In this document: piece by piece, positions 5,106 through 6,092 of the stretch
How positions within the stretch are numbered: position 1 is the stretch's first letter
How the letters are laid out: each line of letters opens with the position of its first letter
Notes under the pieces: model-generated
Database searches by the model: none
Told to the model about the DNA's origin: nothing
Seen by the model: only the letters and a program-made list of their open reading frames with translations
Program-made: the position numbers and the translations under genes
Assembly: GCA_002397355.1 (NCBI GenBank)
Contig: DHAI01000004.1
Span: 23,112 to 29,203 of the forward strand
Length of the DNA: 6,092 nt
Direction: 5' to 3'
Origin: Ruminococcaceae bacterium UBA4958
Lineage (GTDB): Bacteria; Bacillota; Clostridia; Oscillospirales; Acutalibacteraceae

Positions 5106-5662
5106 CCCGAATTTTCCGCCGCCTCTCCAGGCTCTTCCACGGGTTCTTCCCGCCCGACCGAAGGGAGCTCATCGAGGGAGGAAATTCCGAGGCAGCGGAG
5201 GAAATCGGAAGTCGTCCCGTATAAGAGCGGTCTTCCGGGCAGTTCCAGCCGCCCGCGTTCCTCCACAAGGCCCTTCGCAACCAGGCCGGAAAGTACGCCG
5301 GAGCAGTCCACGCCGCGCACCTGCTCCACGAACGCCTTGGTTACGGGTTCGTTATAGGCGATGACGGCAAGCACTTCGAGCGCGGCCTGCGAAAGAGGCA
5401 TATTGCGGCGCATATCGAGGGCCTCCCGGATCTCCTCCGCGAATTCCGGTCTCGTGCACATCTGCCAGCCGTCGGCAAGCTTTACGATGCGGATTCCCTG
5501 GTTTGAGGCGTTGAAACGTTCCGCAAGGTTGCAGATGAGCTTGACCGTCGTCGGCTTGTCCAGCTTCAGCACGGTGGAAAAGCGGTCCAAAGACACGGCG
5601 TCGCCGCTCGCGAAAAGGACGGCCTCGACCACACCCTGTTTTTTTGTGATTTCCGTCTCCAT
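5102..5662 (-). CDS. scpB: Segregation and condensation protein B
   Basis: A 186-residue ScpB, the winged-helix kite subunit of the SMC-ScpAB condensin that compacts and helps separate the chromosome. It binds as a dimer to ScpA. The first winged-helix domain begins with VVEAVLFASGDAVSLDRF (11-28). The second contains the strongly conserved LSQAALEVLAVIAYNEPVTK (90-109), VEQVRGVDCSGVL (112-124), GLVEERGRLELPGRPLLYGTT (131-151) and FLRCLGISSLDELP (154-167). The length is normal for the family and the Glu/Pro-rich tail is typical. ATG 5662 has GGGGAGG about 7 nt upstream, inside the end of scpA, with only 2 nt between the scpA stop and this start. The 3' end overlaps the DUF2953 start by 4 nt. 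Confidence 0.97.
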   Translation of the reverse strand: METEITKKQGVVEAVLFASGDAVSLDRFSTVLKLDKPTTVKLICNLAERFNASNQGIRIVKLADGWQMCTRPEFAEEIREALDMRRNMPLSQAALEVLAVIAYNEPVTKAFVEQVRGVDCSGVLSGLVAKGLVEERGRLELPGRPLLYGTTSDFLRCLGISSLDELPSVGREEPVEEPGEAAENSG

Positions 5663-5664
5663 GG

Positions 5665-6092
5665 CTACGCCTCCCCTCTGCCCGGAAGCTTTCTTTGCCT
5701 TTCCACAAGCTTCACGACCGAGTCATGCTTGCCTTCCAGCCGGATGCGTTTTCCCTTTACAAGTTCCAGAACCGCGAGGAACGTCGCGACAAGCTCGGAC
5801 CGGCCGCGGCAATCCCGGTAAAGCTCCTCGTACCGCTCCGCACCGCAGCGGCGGAGGCTGCGCAGCACACCGACAATGCGCGACGCGACGCTGACGATTC
5901 TGTGCGACACGATTCCCGAAAAGGCCTCCGGCTTCGGCGGGAGAAACCGTTTCCCGCGTCCGACGGCGCTCAGGTAAGCCGCGCCCAGTTTGTCCGGAGA
6001 GATCGCTTCGCGGTAGGATCTGTCGAAGCGAATCGGTTCCGGGCTGCGCACGAAGGAATCGAAGCGGATGCGCCTGCCGATCGACTCGGCGG
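5665..6092 (-). CDS. scpA: Segregation and condensation protein A, C-terminal part only
   Basis: The reading frame is open through the right edge of the window, so the N-terminal half is outside. About 141 C-terminal residues are present, against roughly 240-270 for a whole ScpA. Recognisable parts are the linker region with RFLPPKPEAFSGIVSHR and the C-terminal winged helix with RSELVATFLAVLELVKGKRI (the conserved ELVxTFLAxLEL motif). ScpA is the kleisin that bridges the SMC heads and carries ScpB. A GTG at 6051 could be read as a start but lies inside the continuous homologous frame and has no reason to be used. The stop TAG (5665-5667) is 2 nt before the scpB start, consistent with translation as a unit. 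Confidence 0.94.
   Translation of the reverse strand, partial: AESIGRRIRFDSFVRSPEPIRFDRSYREAISPDKLGAAYLSAVGRGKRFLPPKPEAFSGIVSHRIVSVASRIVGVLRSLRRCGAERYEELYRDCRGRSELVATFLAVLELVKGKRIRLEGKHDSVVKLVERQRKLPGRGEA

Noticed and set aside
6049..6051. GTG at 6051 as the start of scpA
   Set aside because: The same frame continues open and ScpA-like to the window edge, so the real start lies outside.

Overview
The window is a GC-rich bacterial segment in which all eight recognisable genes lie on the minus strand and are tightly packed. Reading right to left they look like one long operon or two abutting ones. The gene set and order (scpA, scpB, DUF2953, ytfJ/gerW, dac, rluB) point to an endospore-lineage Firmicute, most likely a GC-rich Clostridia of the Oscillospirales/Ruminococcaceae type. 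The lineage is inferred from gene content and codon usage, not from a marker gene.

Right part (about 1990 to 6092): the 3' end of scpA runs off the window edge. It is followed by scpB, a DUF2953 membrane-anchored protein, a GerW/YtfJ-family sporulation protein, a D-alanyl-D-alanine carboxypeptidase with signal peptide and C-terminal amphipathic tail, and an RluB-type 23S rRNA pseudouridine synthase. scpA to ytfJ are joined by a 2-nt gap, an ATGA overlap and a TAATG overlap, which suggests translational coupling. The genes connect chromosome condensation and segregation, spore development, wall/cortex trimming and ribosome maturation. Compared with the Bacillus subtilis neighbourhood (scpA-scpB-ypuI-dacB-spmA-spmB-rluB), the spmA-spmB pair is missing between dac and rluB.

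Left part (1 to 1897): after a 94-bp gap holding a strong GC-rich hairpin come three genes whose order matches the 12S, 1.3S and 5S subunits of a biotin-dependent transcarboxylase/decarboxylase. They are a carboxyltransferase-domain protein, a small biotinyl/lipoyl-domain protein, and the N-terminus of an oxaloacetate decarboxylase alpha/5S-type protein that runs off the left edge.

The most interesting signal is in this left part. The biotinyl-domain protein has lost the acceptor lysine and the whole E-A-M-K-M motif, with Asn at the lysine position. The carboxyltransferase protein is short, has changed both of its Gly-Gly oxyanion motifs and lacks the usual Pro-Gly-Phe loop. The 5S-like protein has Pro for His in its otherwise conserved LRDAHQS-type motif. 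All three frames are intact, with good ribosome binding sites in front of them, so this looks like a maintained, divergent and possibly biotin-independent version of the complex rather than decay. No RNA genes, mobile elements, CRISPR arrays or convincing sigma-factor promoters were seen, and no gap between genes exceeds 94 bp.
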